From contig CAIXPV010000170.1 of assembly GCA_903921405.1 (NCBI GenBank), positions 1 through 7,515 of the forward strand: a stretch of DNA of 7,515 nt, in the 5' to 3' direction. Within the stretch, counting starts at the first letter, position 1. Every line of letters begins with the position of its first letter. This document shows positions 6,171 through 7,515 of the stretch, piece by piece. Below the pieces are notes generated by a model. The model made no database searches, was not told the DNA's origin, and saw only the letters and a program-made list of their open reading frames with translations. Position numbers and translations under genes: made by a program. This stretch comes from an uncultured Actinomycetes bacterium. Lineage in GTDB: Bacteria > Actinomycetota > Actinomycetes > Nanopelagicales > Nanopelagicaceae.

Positions 6171-6961
6171 GCGAAAACTTCGATCCAGCACTGACTTACA
6201 CGTCATATTTAGCTGTAGATGAGCTACTAAATCTGCAGCGTCCTTTATCTGCAGGTCCAGAACACGATGAGATGTTATTCATAATTATTCACCAAACGTA
6301 TGAACTGTGGTTTAAGCAGATAATTCATGAGTTTCTTCAAGCTCAACGCACTATGGAATCTGGCGACACGCATTACTCATTGGCGCTATTAGGTCGCATC
6401 CGTACCATTATGAAAGTCTGTGTCACACAGATAGATATTTTGGAAACGATGACACCATTGCAGTTCAATGCTTTCCGTTCTTACTTATCGTCCTCTAGTG
6501 GATTCCAATCTGCTCAATTTAGAAAAGTAGAGGCCTTACTGGGACGTCGAGATACTAAAATGGCTGGGCACTTGCCGCCAGCTGTTCAAGCAGAGATCGC
6601 CCTTATTACTTCTGAAAACTCTGTTTGGGACTCAGCCCTTGCGTATTTAGTTAAACGCGGACATGCGATGCCAACTGATGTTCTAGCTCGAGATAGAACT
6701 TTGCCGTATGAAGCAAATCTTCGAGTCCAAGATGTATTGCTAGATGTGCATCGCAAAGACCCTGAAAGTGCATCTGTCTGTGAACGTCTATTAGATATAG
6801 ATGAAGGTATTCAGGAGTGGCGGTATCGCCATGTAAAGATGGTGGAGCGAACTATTGGCCACAAGATTGGTACCGGAGGATCTAGTGGAGTTGAATATCT
6901 ATCAAGTACATTATTTAACCCAGTCTTTAAAGATCTGTGGGAGATTCGCTCCCGTTTTTAG
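6167..6961 (+). CDS. kynA: Tryptophan 2,3-dioxygenase
   Basis: This cytoplasmic heme enzyme (EC 1.13.11.11) inserts O2 into L-tryptophan to give N-formylkynurenine, the first step of the kynurenine pathway. At 264 residues it is slightly shorter than typical bacterial TDO (about 280-300), with all core motifs present. They are LTYTSYLAVDELLNLQ (9-24), the distal-pocket segment FIIIHQTYELWFKQ (38-51; His42 the likely substrate-side histidine), FRSYLSSSSGFQSAQFR (103-119; Arg104 the likely substrate carboxylate contact), and WRYRHVKMVERTIGHKIGTG (218-237), with His222 the probable axial heme ligand and GTGGSSG (235-241) beyond it. The start is the ATG of the ATGA overlap with kynU; a purine-rich stretch (AAAGAAGG) ends 15 bases upstream, too far to be ideal, so translational coupling is likely. 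No kynurenine formamidase follows. The last codons form a terminator hairpin, and the end overlaps the convergent nitroreductase gene by 4 bp. Confidence 0.96.
   Translation: MSENFDPALTYTSYLAVDELLNLQRPLSAGPEHDEMLFIIIHQTYELWFKQIIHEFLQAQRTMESGDTHYSLALLGRIRTIMKVCVTQIDILETMTPLQFNAFRSYLSSSSGFQSAQFRKVEALLGRRDTKMAGHLPPAVQAEIALITSENSVWDSALAYLVKRGHAMPTDVLARDRTLPYEANLRVQDVLLDVHRKDPESASVCERLLDIDEGIQEWRYRHVKMVERTIGHKIGTGGSSGVEYLSSTLFNPVFKDLWEIRSRF
6939..6959 (+). terminator. Intrinsic terminator embedded in the end of kynA
   Basis: GGGAG (6939-6943), a five-base loop ATTCG and CTCCC (6949-6953) form a compact GC-rich hairpin. It is followed by GTTTTT, which runs into the TAG stop. The hairpin encodes the last residues of KynA, and it is the only terminator-like structure at the end of the kyn operon. 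On the opposite strand no T-run follows the stem, so it would work only for kynA. The stem is just five strong pairs, so efficiency is uncertain. Confidence 0.55.
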
Positions 6962-7515
6962 TCTGGCAGACCCTGCAACACCAGCTCGCTAAGTTCCTTA
7001 CGCTCCCGCGGTGCGCTCTCGCGTGCAGCCGTGGCTTCATCTAACTGTTCAATAGATCCCTGTCTGCCAATTGCAATAACTATTACTGGGCTAAGGTTTT
7101 CAGTAAGCCCGAATGCGTGTGCCGCCTTTGTTTTATCAAAGCCGCCCATTTGGTGAGCTACATAGCCACGATCATGGGCCTCAAGGGTTAATTGGGCAAC
7201 TGCCAAGCCACAGTCATATTGAAAACCCAGATAAGGCGTGCCATCTGGGCGTAGGTTTTCTGCGACCACCAAAATTAAGGTCGATGCACGAAAAGCCCAC
7301 CCTTGATTAAAAGGGGCTAAGGATTGCAGAACGTTATTGAAAACTTCATCGCCGCGTTGGCCAATCACAAACCTCCACGGTTGAATATTGCTACCAGAGG
7401 GTGCCCAACGTGCCGCCTCCAGAATTGCCAACAAATCATCCTTAGGAAGCTCTGCGCTTTCATCAAAGGAACGGGGGCTTCGACGTTCGGCAAATAGATC
7501 ATTAATTCTTACGGA
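6958..7515 (-). CDS. Nitroreductase-family flavoprotein (5' end missing)
   Basis: This is an FMN-dependent oxidoreductase of the nitroreductase superfamily, expected to reduce nitro compounds, quinones or similar substrates with NAD(P)H; the physiological substrate is unknown. The frame is open to the right edge, with 185 residues visible. The N-terminal part reads INDLFAERRSPRSFDES (visible residues about 4-20, with the FMN-phosphate-binding arginines), then LEAARWAPSGSNIQPWRFVIG (about 32-52), the classic flavin-binding segment. The central part has DCGLAVAQLTLEAHDRGYVAHQMGGFD (about 101-127), and the C-terminal part has SPVIVIAIGR (about 143-152). A TTG at 7434 could be taken as the start, but it would remove the RRSPRSF motif, so the true start lies beyond the window, probably only a few codons away. 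The gene converges on kynA and shares 4 bp with it; there is no evidence that it serves the kynurenine pathway. Confidence 0.9.
   Translation of the reverse strand, partial: SVRINDLFAERRSPRSFDESAELPKDDLLAILEAARWAPSGSNIQPWRFVIGQRGDEVFNNVLQSLAPFNQGWAFRASTLILVVAENLRPDGTPYLGFQYDCGLAVAQLTLEAHDRGYVAHQMGGFDKTKAAHAFGLTENLSPVIVIAIGRQGSIEQLDEATAARESAPRERKELSELVLQGLPD

Noticed and set aside
6958..7434. A complete 158-residue nitroreductase starting at the TTG at 7434
   Set aside because: The same frame stays open to the window edge and encodes the conserved RRSPRSF flavin-binding region upstream, so the TTG is internal and the gene is partial.
1..7515. Mobile element, CRISPR array, tRNA/rRNA or defence system
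   Set aside because: No transposase, integrase, terminal repeats, regularly spaced repeats or RNA-gene structure was seen; almost every base is accounted for by ordinary metabolic and membrane genes.

Overview
The window looks like chromosomal DNA from a moderately AT-rich actinobacterium. That placement is an inference from three things: the actinobacterial flavour of the ABC-F protein, a compact layout with overlapping genes, and several start codons preceded 6-8 bases upstream by TANNNT boxes with no Shine-Dalgarno sequence, as in leaderless actinobacterial genes. A streamlined aquatic lineage of the Nanopelagicales type would fit, but there is no rRNA here to test it.

Layout, left to right. 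(1) A minus-strand pair: a UPF0114/YqhA-type inner-membrane protein (790-1320), then a DMT-superfamily transporter of the YdcZ/DUF606 type that runs off the left edge (1-790). Stop and start share one base (TAATG). (2) A strong symmetrical hairpin at 1357-1402 ends the next minus-strand gene, a secreted DUF839/PhoX-like protein (1410-3005). (3) A minus-strand, Uup-type ABC-F ATPase (3105-4871). (4) Divergent from it, with only 24 bp between start codons, a plus-strand kynurenine operon: kynureninase kynU (4896-6170) and tryptophan 2,3-dioxygenase kynA (6167-6961), overlapping by ATGA. (5) Convergent with kynA, overlapping by 4 bp, a minus-strand nitroreductase-family flavoprotein (6958 to the right edge).

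How the genes work together. KynA opens tryptophan to N-formylkynurenine. KynU cleaves kynurenine to anthranilate and alanine (or 3-hydroxykynurenine to 3-hydroxyanthranilate). The formamidase step between them is not encoded here. The ABC-F protein, the PhoX-like protein, the membrane pair and the nitroreductase have no obvious pathway link to it or to each other.

I found no mobile element, CRISPR array, tRNA, rRNA or clearly new system. The most interesting structure is regulatory: a 24-bp divergent spacer in which two putative leaderless promoters would share the same central TA, and a terminator hairpin built from the last codons of kynA.
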